A stretch of DNA of 11,545 bases from Anaerolineae bacterium (GCA_016927095.1 JAFGNI010000048.1:1-11545), one strand, 5' to 3'; numbered from the stretch's first letter, positions 1-7,018 are shown. The notes: generated by a model not told the origin, from the sequence alone. Numbers and translations: made by a program.

Positions 1-1140
1 ATCGCCGTCATCGGCATTGGCAACATCGGTAACCTGCACTTGGGCAACATTGAGAAAGAGCCCAAGGTAGAGCTCACAGCCGTCTGCGACATCATTCCGG
101 AGAGGGCCAAGGCGGCTGCGGCGCGGTATGGTGTTAAGGCCTATTTCGACGCCGGCGAGCTCTTGGCTGACAAGGTCGTCGATGCCGTCATCATCGGCAC
201 GCCGCACTACGCACACACGACCATCGGCATCGCTGCCCTCAATTCCGGGCATCACGTGTTGGTCGAGAAGCCGATCTCGGTCCACAAGGCCGACTGCGAG
301 CGCCTCATCGCCGCACACAGCGATGATAGCCTCGTCTTTGCCGCGATGTTCAACCAGCGCACCGATCCCCACTATCAGAAGGTACGGGACCTGGTGAAGT
401 CGGGCGAGTTGGGGCGGCTGCTGCGCGTCAACTGGATCATCACCAACTGGTTCCGCACCCAGGCCTACTACGACTCCGGTGGCTGGCGGGCGACCTGGGA
501 GGGCGAGGGCGGTGGTGTGCTGCTGAACCAGTGTCCCCACAACCTCGACCTGTTGCAGTGGATCGTCGGCATGCCGGAACAGATCCGCGCGTTCTGCGAC
601 ATCGGAAAGCGTCACCGGATCGAGGTCGAGGATGAGGTCACGGCCTACATGGTCTTTCCTGATGGCTGCACCGGGTTGTTTGTCACCTCCACGGGGGAGG
701 CACCGGGCACCAACCGCCTTGAGATTGCCGGTGATCGGGGCAAGCTGGTGATGGAGAATGGAACCATCGCCTATACTCGCAATGAGATACCCGCGACGGA
801 GTTCCTCGAGACCTCGAAGGCGTCCTTTGCCCGTCCGCCGGTCTGGAATGTCGAGATCCCGGTGATGGGTGAGGGCGGGCAGCATGCCGCGGTTCTGGCG
901 AACTTCGCCGACGCAATCCTCACCGGCGCCCCACTCATCGCACCGGCTGAGGAGGGTATCCACTCGGTAGAACTGGCCAACACGATGCTCTACTCGTCGT
1001 TGATGGGCAAGCCGATCGATCTGCCGCTGGACGGCGCGGCCTACGAAGCTGAGCTGATGCGCCTGATTGAGAACTCGAGGTTCGTGAAAGCGGCGGCCGC
1101 CGGAGCGGCGGAGACCGATATGGCGGCATCGTTCAACTGA
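1..1140 (+). CDS. Gfo/Idh/MocA family oxidoreductase (5' end cut by window)
   Basis: NAD(P)-dependent sugar or polyol dehydrogenase of the Gfo/Idh/MocA family, probably cytoplasmic. The reading frame is open from base 1, and the first residues (IAVIGIGNIG) are already the Rossmann glycine motif at window residues 5-10, so only a few N-terminal residues are missing. An acidic residue ending the second strand (VCD, D30) favours NAD over NADP. The family's EKP motif, with its active-site lysine, is at residues 89-91. The CPHNLD segment (His180, Asp183) matches the usual HxxD catalytic region of the C-terminal alpha/beta domain. 379 residues are visible, the normal family length. The next gene starts 28 bases after the stop, suggesting co-transcription. 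The substrate cannot be read from sequence; inositol, glucose derivatives or 3-oxo-glycosides are all possible. The family call is secure, the reaction is not. Confidence 0.93.
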   Translation: MAVIGIGNIGNLHLGNIEKEPKVELTAVCDIIPERAKAAAARYGVKAYFDAGELLADKVVDAVIIGTPHYAHTTIGIAALNSGHHVLVEKPISVHKADCERLIAAHSDDSLVFAAMFNQRTDPHYQKVRDLVKSGELGRLLRVNWIITNWFRTQAYYDSGGWRATWEGEGGGVLLNQCPHNLDLLQWIVGMPEQIRAFCDIGKRHRIEVEDEVTAYMVFPDGCTGLFVTSTGEAPGTNRLEIAGDRGKLVMENGTIAYTRNEIPATEFLETSKASFARPPVWNVEIPVMGEGGQHAAVLANFADAILTGAPLIAPAEEGIHSVELANTMLYSSLMGKPIDLPLDGAAYEAELMRLIENSRFVKAAAAGAAETDMAASFN

Positions 1141-1155
1141 GCTGTAGGTAGGATG

Positions 1156-1162
1156 AAGGGAG
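1156..1162 (+). promoter_or_regulatory. Ribosome binding site of 6-phosphogluconate dehydrogenase
   Basis: AAGGGAG lies six bases before the ATG at 1169. It supports that start and translation from a transcript shared with the upstream dehydrogenase. Confidence 0.75.
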
Positions 1163-1168
1163 ACAACG

Positions 1169-2611
1169 ATGGCTAAGCAAGGAACGGATACGCACGCAGA
1201 CATTGGCATCATCGGTCTCGGCGTGATGGGGCAGATGTTGGCACTCAACATGGAACGTAACGGTTTCCGGGTCGCAGGCTATGATCTCGATGCTGGGAAG
1301 GTCGCGTCCTTCGCGGCGCACACCGACCGGCGCGTCGTAGGGTGCGAGAGCTTGGAGGACTTCGTCACCGTGTTGGAGAAGCCCCGGCGCATCATGATGA
1401 TGGTGCCCGCCGGCAAGCCCGTTGACGCGGTGATTGGTAGCATCAAGGGACTGCTGGACGACAACGATCTCCTGGTTGATGGCGGCAACTCCCATTTTAC
1501 GGACACCGAACGCCGCGCCGAGGCGCTGGCGGAGATGGGCATCCACTACATCGGCACCGGCGTCAGCGGTGGTGAGTACGGTGCGCTCTGGGGGCCTTCG
1601 ATCATGCCCGGTGGCCAACGTGCTGCCTGGGAGCGCATGCAGCCGGTGCTCGAGGCGATCGCTGCCAAGGTCGATGGCGAGCCCTGCGTGACCTATATGG
1701 GGCCGCGTGGCGCCGGACACTACGTCAAGATGGTGCATAACGGCATCGAATACGGCGATATGCAGTTGATCGCCGAGGCTTACGATGTGCTGCACCGCGG
1801 ACTCGGTCTGAGCGCTGCCAAGCTGCACGAGGTCTTCGCCGAGTGGAATGCGGGAGACCTCTCCTCCTATCTCGTGGAGATCACGTCCGATATCCTCGCC
1901 GAAGTGGACGAAGAGACGGGCAAACCCCTTGTCGACCTCATCCTTGATGAGGCGAAACAAAAGGGTACCGGGAAGTGGACCTCCCAGGACGCGCTGGATC
2001 TTGGTGCACCGACGCCGACCATCAACGCTGCGGTGGAGGCACGGATCGTCTCTGCCTATAAGGACGAGCGTGTGGCGGCATCCAAGGTGTTGTCCGGCCC
2101 AACGCCTGTCTTCGATGGTGATGAAGCCATGTTCATCGATACCATGGGCGACGCGCTCTATGCCGCCAAGGTCTGCTCCTATGCACAGGGGTTTGCCCTG
2201 TTGCGGGTAGCCAGCGTGGAATACGCGTATGACCTTGACTATGGCAGTATCGCCAAGATCTGGCGTGGCGGCTGTATCATCCGCGCGGCGCTCCTCGAGG
2301 ACATCCGCGTGGCCTTCGCTCGGAACCCCGATCTGACCAACCTGCTGATGGACGAGACCTTCGCAAATGCTATGATGGCGCGCCAGGATGCACTGCGAAA
2401 AGTCGTTGCCTACGCGGTGGCGAACGGCATTCCGGTGCCGGCCCTCTCTTCGGCGCTGGCCTACTTCGATGCCTACCGCAGCGCGCGTCTGCCGGCGAAC
2501 TTGACCCAGGCGCAGCGCGACTACTTCGGCGCCCACACCTACCGGCGGCTTGACAAAGAAGGCAGCTTCCATACCGAGTGGGTCGATATGGAGACGCCCC
2601 CAGAGGCGTAG
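1169..2611 (+). CDS. gnd: 6-phosphogluconate dehydrogenase, decarboxylating (long form, NAD-type loop)
   Basis: Oxidatively decarboxylates 6-phosphogluconate to ribulose 5-phosphate in the pentose phosphate pathway. At 480 residues it is the long, dimeric form, and it resembles E. coli Gnd along its whole length. Visible motifs are GLGVMG (16-21, Rossmann), the SGG substrate loop at 133-135 within a strongly conserved block at 129-149, catalytic Lys187 and Glu194 (KMVHNGIE), GTGKWTSQ, and the C-terminal RDYFGAH segment whose Arg450 and His456 bind the substrate phosphate of the partner subunit. The odd feature is the cofactor loop. NADP enzymes have Asn-Arg-Ser/Thr after the second strand, but here it reads Tyr38-Asp39-Leu40-Asp41, with an acidic residue and no arginine, which predicts NAD+ preference. 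The start ATG has a good ribosome site six bases upstream. Function is secure; cofactor choice is inferred. Confidence 0.97.
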   Translation: MAKQGTDTHADIGIIGLGVMGQMLALNMERNGFRVAGYDLDAGKVASFAAHTDRRVVGCESLEDFVTVLEKPRRIMMMVPAGKPVDAVIGSIKGLLDDNDLLVDGGNSHFTDTERRAEALAEMGIHYIGTGVSGGEYGALWGPSIMPGGQRAAWERMQPVLEAIAAKVDGEPCVTYMGPRGAGHYVKMVHNGIEYGDMQLIAEAYDVLHRGLGLSAAKLHEVFAEWNAGDLSSYLVEITSDILAEVDEETGKPLVDLILDEAKQKGTGKWTSQDALDLGAPTPTINAAVEARIVSAYKDERVAASKVLSGPTPVFDGDEAMFIDTMGDALYAAKVCSYAQGFALLRVASVEYAYDLDYGSIAKIWRGGCIIRAALLEDIRVAFARNPDLTNLLMDETFANAMMARQDALRKVVAYAVANGIPVPALSSALAYFDAYRSARLPANLTQAQRDYFGAHTYRRLDKEGSFHTEWVDMETPPEA

Positions 2612-2640
2612 TGCGACACCCCGGTCCTGTCAGGGCTTAG

Positions 2641-2674
2641 GCGTGGTTCGCAACGCCGGCGTTGCGAACCACGC
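2641..2674. repeat. Perfect 34-base palindrome between gnd and the phosphofructokinase gene
   Basis: The half-site GCGTGGTTCGCAACGCC is followed immediately by its exact reverse complement, with no spacer and no mismatch over 17 + 17 bases. It starts 30 bases after the gnd stop and ends 83 bases before the phosphofructokinase ATG. In RNA it would form a stem of about 15 pairs with a CCGG loop. No T-run follows, so it is not a standard intrinsic terminator. It could be an operator for a dimeric or tetrameric repressor, a transcript-stabilising or 3'-end hairpin of gnd mRNA, or a dispersed palindromic repeat. The palindrome is certain; its role is unknown. Confidence 0.9.
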
Positions 2675-2744
2675 TGGGCGTGATGCTTGATATCAGCTCT
2701 GGCAGGGCGGCGATGGGGTGCCACCGTTGATTGGGAGCCCTACC

Positions 2745-2750
2745 AGGAGG
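2745..2750 (+). promoter_or_regulatory. Ribosome binding site fixing the phosphofructokinase start
   Basis: A consensus AGGAGG sits seven bases before the ATG at 2758. It lies downstream of an in-frame TTG at 2731, so that longer start would leave the site inside the coding region. The ATG is the better start. Confidence 0.88.
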
Positions 2751-2757
2751 TCAGCTT

Positions 2758-4047
2758 ATGGCAAAACCAAGAAACGTTATCGTTGCTCAATCCGGGGGGC
2801 CCACCCCGGTGATCAACGCGTCGCTGCGCGGCGTTGTGGAGGCCTGTAAGGCCTACCCGGATGTCTTTGGCACCGTCTATGCCGGCTACCACGGCATCGA
2901 AGGCGTGTTGAGGGAAGAGCTTCTGGACATATCTGCCCAGTCCGGTGAGGAAATCGCCCTGTTGAGCACCACGCCTGCAGCCGGTGCAATTGGGACTTGC
3001 CGCTACAAGCTCAAGGCCCACCAGCAGGAGGACTTTGAGCGCATCATCGCAGTCTTCAAAGCGCACAACGTGGGCTACTTCTTCTACAATGGCGGCAACG
3101 ACTCGATGGATACCGCCAACAAGGTCGCGCAGTTGGCCCACGAACGGGGCCTTGATCTTGTGGCTACCGGCGTGCCCAAGACGATTGACAACGACGTGGG
3201 CGACTCTGCCTTCGAGGTGATTGATCACACACCGGGATACGGCAGCGTCGCGCGCTACTGGGCGCTCAACGTGCAGAATGCCAACCAGGAGAACGCGGGG
3301 TCCTCCCCCTCGGACCCGGTCCTGGTTATCCAGGCGATGGGGCGCAAGATCGGCTTCATTCCGGCGGCTGCCCGCTTGGCGGATCCGAACCGGGAGATGC
3401 CGATGCTGATCTTCCTCCGCGAGTCGGGGATGACGCTCCCGGAACTGGCGGATGCGGTCAATGAGGTCGTGCGGGCCCGCGGTCGGGCGTTGGTCGTGGT
3501 TAGCGAGGGCTTCGACGTCGGTGACATCGGCGAGCGCAAAGACTCCTTCGGCCACACTATGTTTTCCGCCAGCGAGATGACGGTCGAGCAGATCGTCGTG
3601 AACTACCTCAACGAGGTAGGGCTCGCTGCCCGTGGGAGCGCGCGTGGGAATGTGCCCGGCACGGATCAGCGCCACAACATTGTCTATGCTTCGACGGTCG
3701 ATCTGGAGGAGGCTTACCGGGTGGGGTGGAAGGCGGCGGAAATCGCGGTACAGGACGGATCGGGCTACATGGCCACCATCCTGCGCGAACCCGGCTTGAT
3801 CTACAACGTCCGCTACGACAAGGTGCCGCTGCCGTTGGTTGCCAACTCTGAGCGCACCTTCCCGGAGAGCTGGATCGCCGAGTCCCGCACGGACGTCACC
3901 GATGACTTCGTGCGCTATGCGCGCCCACTGATCGGGGACAGTTGGCCGTCCATCCCCTTGGTGAACGGTCTGCAACGTTTTGCCCGGCTTGATCAGGTCT
4001 TTGCGGAGACGAGGCTGGTATCCTACGTACCCCAGGCATATCGTTAG
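2758..4047 (+). CDS. Phosphofructokinase, pyrophosphate-dependent type
   Basis: Phosphorylates fructose 6-phosphate to fructose 1,6-bisphosphate, probably using pyrophosphate and therefore reversibly. The 429-residue protein has the PfkA-family order: N-terminal glycine-rich SGGPTPVINASLRG, GGNDS (112-116), PKTIDND (140-146, with catalytic base Asp144) and MGR (194-196). ATP enzymes carry Gly at the two diagnostic positions (E. coli Gly104 and Gly124). Here they are Asp115 and Lys141, the residues known to block ATP and favour pyrophosphate. The residue before Asp115 is Asn114 where the metal-binding Asp of the family is usual. Length exceeds bacterial ATP-PfkA (about 320) and fits longer pyrophosphate-type enzymes. 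The start is set by AGGAGG at 2745-2750. The gene stands alone between two gaps that both contain inverted repeats, so it may be its own transcription unit. Family secure; donor inferred. Confidence 0.93.
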   Translation: MAKPRNVIVAQSGGPTPVINASLRGVVEACKAYPDVFGTVYAGYHGIEGVLREELLDISAQSGEEIALLSTTPAAGAIGTCRYKLKAHQQEDFERIIAVFKAHNVGYFFYNGGNDSMDTANKVAQLAHERGLDLVATGVPKTIDNDVGDSAFEVIDHTPGYGSVARYWALNVQNANQENAGSSPSDPVLVIQAMGRKIGFIPAAARLADPNREMPMLIFLRESGMTLPELADAVNEVVRARGRALVVVSEGFDVGDIGERKDSFGHTMFSASEMTVEQIVVNYLNEVGLAARGSARGNVPGTDQRHNIVYASTVDLEEAYRVGWKAAEIAVQDGSGYMATILREPGLIYNVRYDKVPLPLVANSERTFPESWIAESRTDVTDDFVRYARPLIGDSWPSIPLVNGLQRFARLDQVFAETRLVSYVPQAYR

Positions 4048-4062
4048 CATCGCAGTGCTAAC
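4043..4062. repeat. Short inverted repeat across the phosphofructokinase stop codon
   Basis: GTTAGCA (4043-4049) and TGCTAAC (4056-4062) are exact reverse complements separated by six bases. The left arm contains the TAG stop. A 7-bp stem with no following T-run is weak as a terminator; it could also be an operator half-site pair. Seven matching bases can occur by chance, so confidence in function is low. Confidence 0.4.
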
Positions 4063-4093
4063 TCCGTCCCTGGGATGGTCGCCGATGCAGCTT

Positions 4094-4155
4094 GAGACCT
4101 TTGGGCTCTACTCCTAAGCGAGGCAACGCCTTGCTTGGTAGAGCCCAAAGGTCTT
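4094..4155 (+). repeat. Long two-segment hairpin upstream of the GH2 gene
   Basis: The outer arms AGACCTTTGGGCTCTA (4095-4110) and TAGAGCCCAAAGGTCT (4139-4154) are perfect 16-base reverse complements. Inside them, AAGCGAGGC (4116-4124) and GCCTTGCTT (4128-4136) pair over nine positions, counting one G-U pair in RNA, around an AAC loop. Only a small asymmetric bulge separates the two stems. The hairpin ends ten bases before the GH2 ribosome site. No T-run follows on either side, so a plain intrinsic terminator is unlikely. Candidate roles are an operator, a 5'-leader RNA element controlling or stabilising the GH2 transcript, or a small palindromic repeat. The structure is seen directly; the role is not. 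Confidence 0.85.
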
Positions 4156-4164
4156 CACATGAGA

Positions 4165-4172
4165 AACGGAGG
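4165..4172 (+). promoter_or_regulatory. Ribosome binding site fixing the GH2 GTG start
   Basis: AACGGAGG lies six bases before the GTG at 4179. The same frame is open back to a TTG at 4092, but that would place the hairpin inside the coding region and add residues unlike GH2 proteins. GTG 4179 is therefore preferred. Confidence 0.85.
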
Positions 4173-4178
4173 TCGACG

Positions 4179-5906
4179 GTGCAGCGACGATTTCGTGAGC
4201 ACGACCTAAGAGCTGTGACAGACCTGGATGGTGTTTGGGATTTCGCCTATCTTGGCGATGTGGATCCTGACACCGTAAATGTGGCGGAGATCGCATTCCC
4301 GGATCGGATGGCGGTGCCCGGATGTTTTGACGCGACGCCGGCCTACGCCGGCAAGCGAGGTCTGGTGGCCTACCGCAGAGGCCTTGTCTTCCAGGATGCG
4401 GTGCCGCACCGTCTGATCCTGGGCGGCGTGCACCATTGGTGTCGGGTCTTTGTCGATGGCGAGCCGGTGGCCGACCACGCCGGCGGCTTCACCCGCTTTG
4501 CGGTCGACTTGCCCAAACCGCGTGCCGGCGAAAGCGACCTAGTGGTCCTCGTCGACAATCGATTCGACTATACGCGGTCGCCGCTCCACCTAGAGTACTT
4601 CGACTGGTACCACTACGGTGGCATCGCCGGTGGCGCTGAGTTCCACCGGCTTGGCGAGCACTGGATCGATGCCCTGCAGGTGGAGACCGCCTCGATTGAG
4701 CCACCGGCGTTGTATCTCAGGCTGACCTTTGGCGCGGTGGCAGCGCCCGGGGCGACCGCCCTCGTTGTCACGCTGGAGGGGCGCGAGATTCTATCTGAGA
4801 CCGTGGCGTTGGATGAAGCTCGGGGACTGATCGCGCGAACGATTGCCGTGCCGGATGTGTTGCTCTGGTCGCCTGCTGCCCCCAATCTCCATACGCTGCA
4901 CGTCCGCCTGGGGGATGACGATCTCCGCACGCGTATTGGGCTTCGGATCATCGAGACACGGGACCAACAGATCCTGATCAACGGCGATCCCGTGCGGCTG
5001 TTGGGCTTTAACCGGCACGCCGCCCACCCGCAATTTGGGCACGCTGTTCCGGAGATGGTGAGGGTTGCGGATATCCAGCAGTTGCAAGACATGGGCGCCA
5101 ACTTCGTGCGAGGTAGCCATTATCCCCAGGCTCCGGGCTTTCTGGATCTCTGCGATGAGGCCGGCATTCTGGTGTGGAGCGAAGCGATCGGGTGGCAGCA
5201 TATGTCGGAACACCTGACCGATCCGCACTTCGTCGAGGCTCAGCTAGCCCATATCGATGAGATGGTCGCTGATGCCTACAACCACCCTTCCGTGATCATG
5301 TGGGGCATTCTCAACGAGAGCCACAGCCACGACGCTGCTTGTCGCCCGGGCTATGAAGCCCTGTTGGGACGCCTGCGCGACCTCGATGCAACCCGCCCCA
5401 TCACCTATGCCTCTAACCATCCCTTCGAGGATCTCTGTCTGGACTTGGTTGACATCGTTTCGGTCAACTGTTACCCTGGATGGTATGGCAGCGAGATCGA
5501 GAAGATCCCCGAGGAGATCGACCGCATCGTGGCTGCCCTCGACGCAGATGGCGCTGGCGCACAGCGTGACCGGCTTTCTCAGGCGGACAAGCCCTTGATC
5601 ATCTCCGAGATCGGGGCCGGCGCGATCTATGGCTGGCGCGACTGGAACGCTGCGCGGTGGTCGGAGCAGTATCAGGCTGCGTTGTTGGAGATGGTGATCT
5701 ACCATCTCTTTCGTAGCAGCACCCGCTTTGCGGGCTTGGCGATTTGGCAGTTCTGCGATATCCGGTCCTCGGAGATGGTGCAGAAGATCCTGGGTCGCCC
5801 CAAGGGCTTCAACAACAAAGGGGTGGTGGACGCCTACCGCCGTCCCAAGCAAGCCTATGAGACCGTGAAACGTGCCTTTGCGGCACTGAGGGAGACGGAG
5901 ATATGA
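4179..5906 (+). CDS. Glycoside hydrolase family 2, probable beta-glucuronidase or related uronidase
   Basis: Retaining beta-glycosidase of 575 residues, close to the 603 of E. coli GusA and far shorter than LacZ. Domains in order are an N-terminal sugar-binding jelly roll (about 1-165), an Ig-like domain (about 170-265) and a TIM barrel (about 270-575). Barrel motifs are GFNRH (276-280), RGSHYP (311-316), WGILNES with acid/base Glu380, and ISEIG with nucleophile Glu477; the 97-residue spacing matches the family. Near the end, Asn545-Asn546-Lys547-Gly aligns with the NxK motif that contacts the uronic-acid carboxylate in GusA, pointing to a glucuronidase or galacturonidase rather than a galactosidase. 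No signal peptide is visible, so it should be cytoplasmic and act on small imported glycosides. Its stop overlaps the next start by four bases, implying translational coupling. Family is secure; uronide specificity is moderately supported. Confidence 0.92.
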   Translation: MQRRFREHDLRAVTDLDGVWDFAYLGDVDPDTVNVAEIAFPDRMAVPGCFDATPAYAGKRGLVAYRRGLVFQDAVPHRLILGGVHHWCRVFVDGEPVADHAGGFTRFAVDLPKPRAGESDLVVLVDNRFDYTRSPLHLEYFDWYHYGGIAGGAEFHRLGEHWIDALQVETASIEPPALYLRLTFGAVAAPGATALVVTLEGREILSETVALDEARGLIARTIAVPDVLLWSPAAPNLHTLHVRLGDDDLRTRIGLRIIETRDQQILINGDPVRLLGFNRHAAHPQFGHAVPEMVRVADIQQLQDMGANFVRGSHYPQAPGFLDLCDEAGILVWSEAIGWQHMSEHLTDPHFVEAQLAHIDEMVADAYNHPSVIMWGILNESHSHDAACRPGYEALLGRLRDLDATRPITYASNHPFEDLCLDLVDIVSVNCYPGWYGSEIEKIPEEIDRIVAALDADGAGAQRDRLSQADKPLIISEIGAGAIYGWRDWNAARWSEQYQAALLEMVIYHLFRSSTRFAGLAIWQFCDIRSSEMVQKILGRPKGFNNKGVVDAYRRPKQAYETVKRAFAALRETEI

Positions 5907-6970
5907 CGTGCGAAGCGGAGACGGCTGCACGACGGACGGTTGTGTCCATAGATGGCGACGCCTTCTTGTTGAACGGCGTGCCGACTTATCCGGGACGTAC
6001 CTATCAAGGCCGCAAGATCGAAGGGCTGCTGTTGAACTCGCGGATGGTCCAGGGCATCTTCGACGACCTGAATCCGGAGACCCGTGATGGGTGGCGCTAT
6101 CCCGACGGTTCTTGGGATCCCGAGCGTAACACCGATGAGTTTGTCGCGGCGATGCCCCAATGGCGACGTGCCGGGCTGGTTGGGTTCACGATCAACCTGC
6201 AGGGTGGCAGCCCCCAGGGCTACAGCCAGGAACAGCCCTGGCACAATTCCGCCTTCACGCCGGAGGGCGACCTGCGGGATGCCTACATGAATCGTCTGAC
6301 CCGCATCCTGGATGCAGCAGACCGGCTGGAGATGGCGGTGATTCTCGGGTACTTCTACTTCGGTCAGGACCAGCGTTTTCTCAATGAGCTGTGTGTGATC
6401 CGGGCCACGGAGAATGCCACCGATTGGCTACTGGACAAGGGCTATACCAACGTCCTGATCGAGATCGGCAATGAGGTCGACAACCGGAAGTACGATCAGC
6501 CGGTTCTCAAAGTGGATCGCTGTCACGAGCTGATCGACCTTGTAAAGGCCCGTTCGGCAGGGCAGGTTGCCACGCCTCAGGGACGGCTTCTGGTCAGCGC
6601 CAGCCTCTGTGGCGGCAAGATTCCCACAGAGAACATCGTGGCGACGTCCGACTTCCTGCTCCTGCACGGCAACGGGGTCTCCGAACCGGACCGGATTCGG
6701 GAGATGGTGGACACGACGCGGCAGCTGCCCAGCTATCGAGGCCAGCCTATCCTGTTCAATGAGGACGACCACTTCGATTTCGAGGCCGACGACAACAACA
6801 TGCTGGCAGCGCTCGACCGGTATGCCGGTTGGGGCTACTTCGACTTCAGGATGGCGGGTGAGGGGTACCACGAAGGCTATCAAAGTGTGCCTGTCGATTG
6901 GACGATCAGCTCGGAGCGCAAGCGCGGCTTCTTCAATTTACTGCGCAAGGTGACGGGTAGCGAAGACTAA
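5903..6970 (+). CDS. Uncharacterised TIM-barrel protein, putative clan A-type glycosidase
   Basis: A 355-residue protein I cannot place in a named family. It looks like a cellulase-type (GH5-like) beta/alpha barrel. EIGNEVDN (187-194) resembles the Asn-Glu acid/base motif at the end of strand 4, with Glu191. LFNEDDH (284-290) is a plausible nucleophile segment with Glu287, 96 residues later, which fits clan A spacing. Aromatic and polar patches (LQGGSPQGYS, GYFYFGQDQR) look like a substrate pocket. No signal peptide or transmembrane helix is evident, so it should be cytoplasmic. Its ATG overlaps the GH2 stop (ATGA), and GGGAG at 5890-5894 is a suitable ribosome site. The coupling suggests the two enzymes act on the same glycan or glycoside. 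Alternatives are a non-catalytic barrel or a lyase. The gene is certain; hydrolase activity is inferred. Confidence 0.82.
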   Translation: MTCEAETAARRTVVSIDGDAFLLNGVPTYPGRTYQGRKIEGLLLNSRMVQGIFDDLNPETRDGWRYPDGSWDPERNTDEFVAAMPQWRRAGLVGFTINLQGGSPQGYSQEQPWHNSAFTPEGDLRDAYMNRLTRILDAADRLEMAVILGYFYFGQDQRFLNELCVIRATENATDWLLDKGYTNVLIEIGNEVDNRKYDQPVLKVDRCHELIDLVKARSAGQVATPQGRLLVSASLCGGKIPTENIVATSDFLLLHGNGVSEPDRIREMVDTTRQLPSYRGQPILFNEDDHFDFEADDNNMLAALDRYAGWGYFDFRMAGEGYHEGYQSVPVDWTISSERKRGFFNLLRKVTGSED

Positions 6971-6976
6971 CGCGGC

Positions 6977-7011
6977 GGCGATGTGGCATGCCCGGGGCAT
7001 CCATGCTCGCC
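6977..7011. repeat. Imperfect dyad in the gap before the first aldo/keto reductase
   Basis: GGCGA (6977-6981) can pair with TCGCC (7007-7011), and GCATG (6986-6990) with CATGC (7002-7006). Alternatively ATGCCC (6988-6993) pairs with GGGCAT (6995-7000). The two folds are mutually exclusive and GC-rich sequence makes such pairing common, so this is a weak call. The 59-base gap holds nothing else apart from the ribosome site. Confidence 0.25.
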
Positions 7012-7018
7012 GGTCAGG

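Noticed and set aside
40..1140. A TTG at 40 as the start of the Gfo/Idh/MocA gene
   Set aside because: The frame is open back to base 1 and the upstream residues are the conserved Rossmann motif, so the true start is before the window.
1133..2572. A 479-codon open frame on the - strand opposite gnd
   Set aside because: The + strand protein matches 6-phosphogluconate dehydrogenase throughout. The antisense translation resembles no known protein and reflects the rarity of stop complements in GC-rich codons.
2612..2757. A sigma-70-type promoter or intrinsic terminator in the gnd-phosphofructokinase gap
   Set aside because: No convincing -35/-10 pair and no T-run after the palindrome were seen.
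1169..4047. A sulfoquinovose (sulfoglycolytic) reading of the dehydrogenase and kinase genes
   Set aside because: Both proteins carry canonical 6-phosphogluconate dehydrogenase and phosphofructokinase substrate motifs, and no sulfoquinovosidase or sulfo-sugar aldolase is visible.
2740..4050. A 436-codon open frame on the - strand opposite the phosphofructokinase gene
   Set aside because: It is a mirror of a clearly coding + strand, with no recognisable domain and no ribosome site I could support.
4092..4178. Extension of the GH2 protein to the TTG at 4092
   Set aside because: It would translate the hairpin and lacks a ribosome site, while GTG 4179 has AACGGAGG six bases upstream.
5244..5930. 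A 228-codon antisense frame within the GH2 gene, and the 226- and 232-codon ones within the second reductase and the peptidase
   Set aside because: All lie inside genes with full catalytic motifs on the + strand and show no family features.
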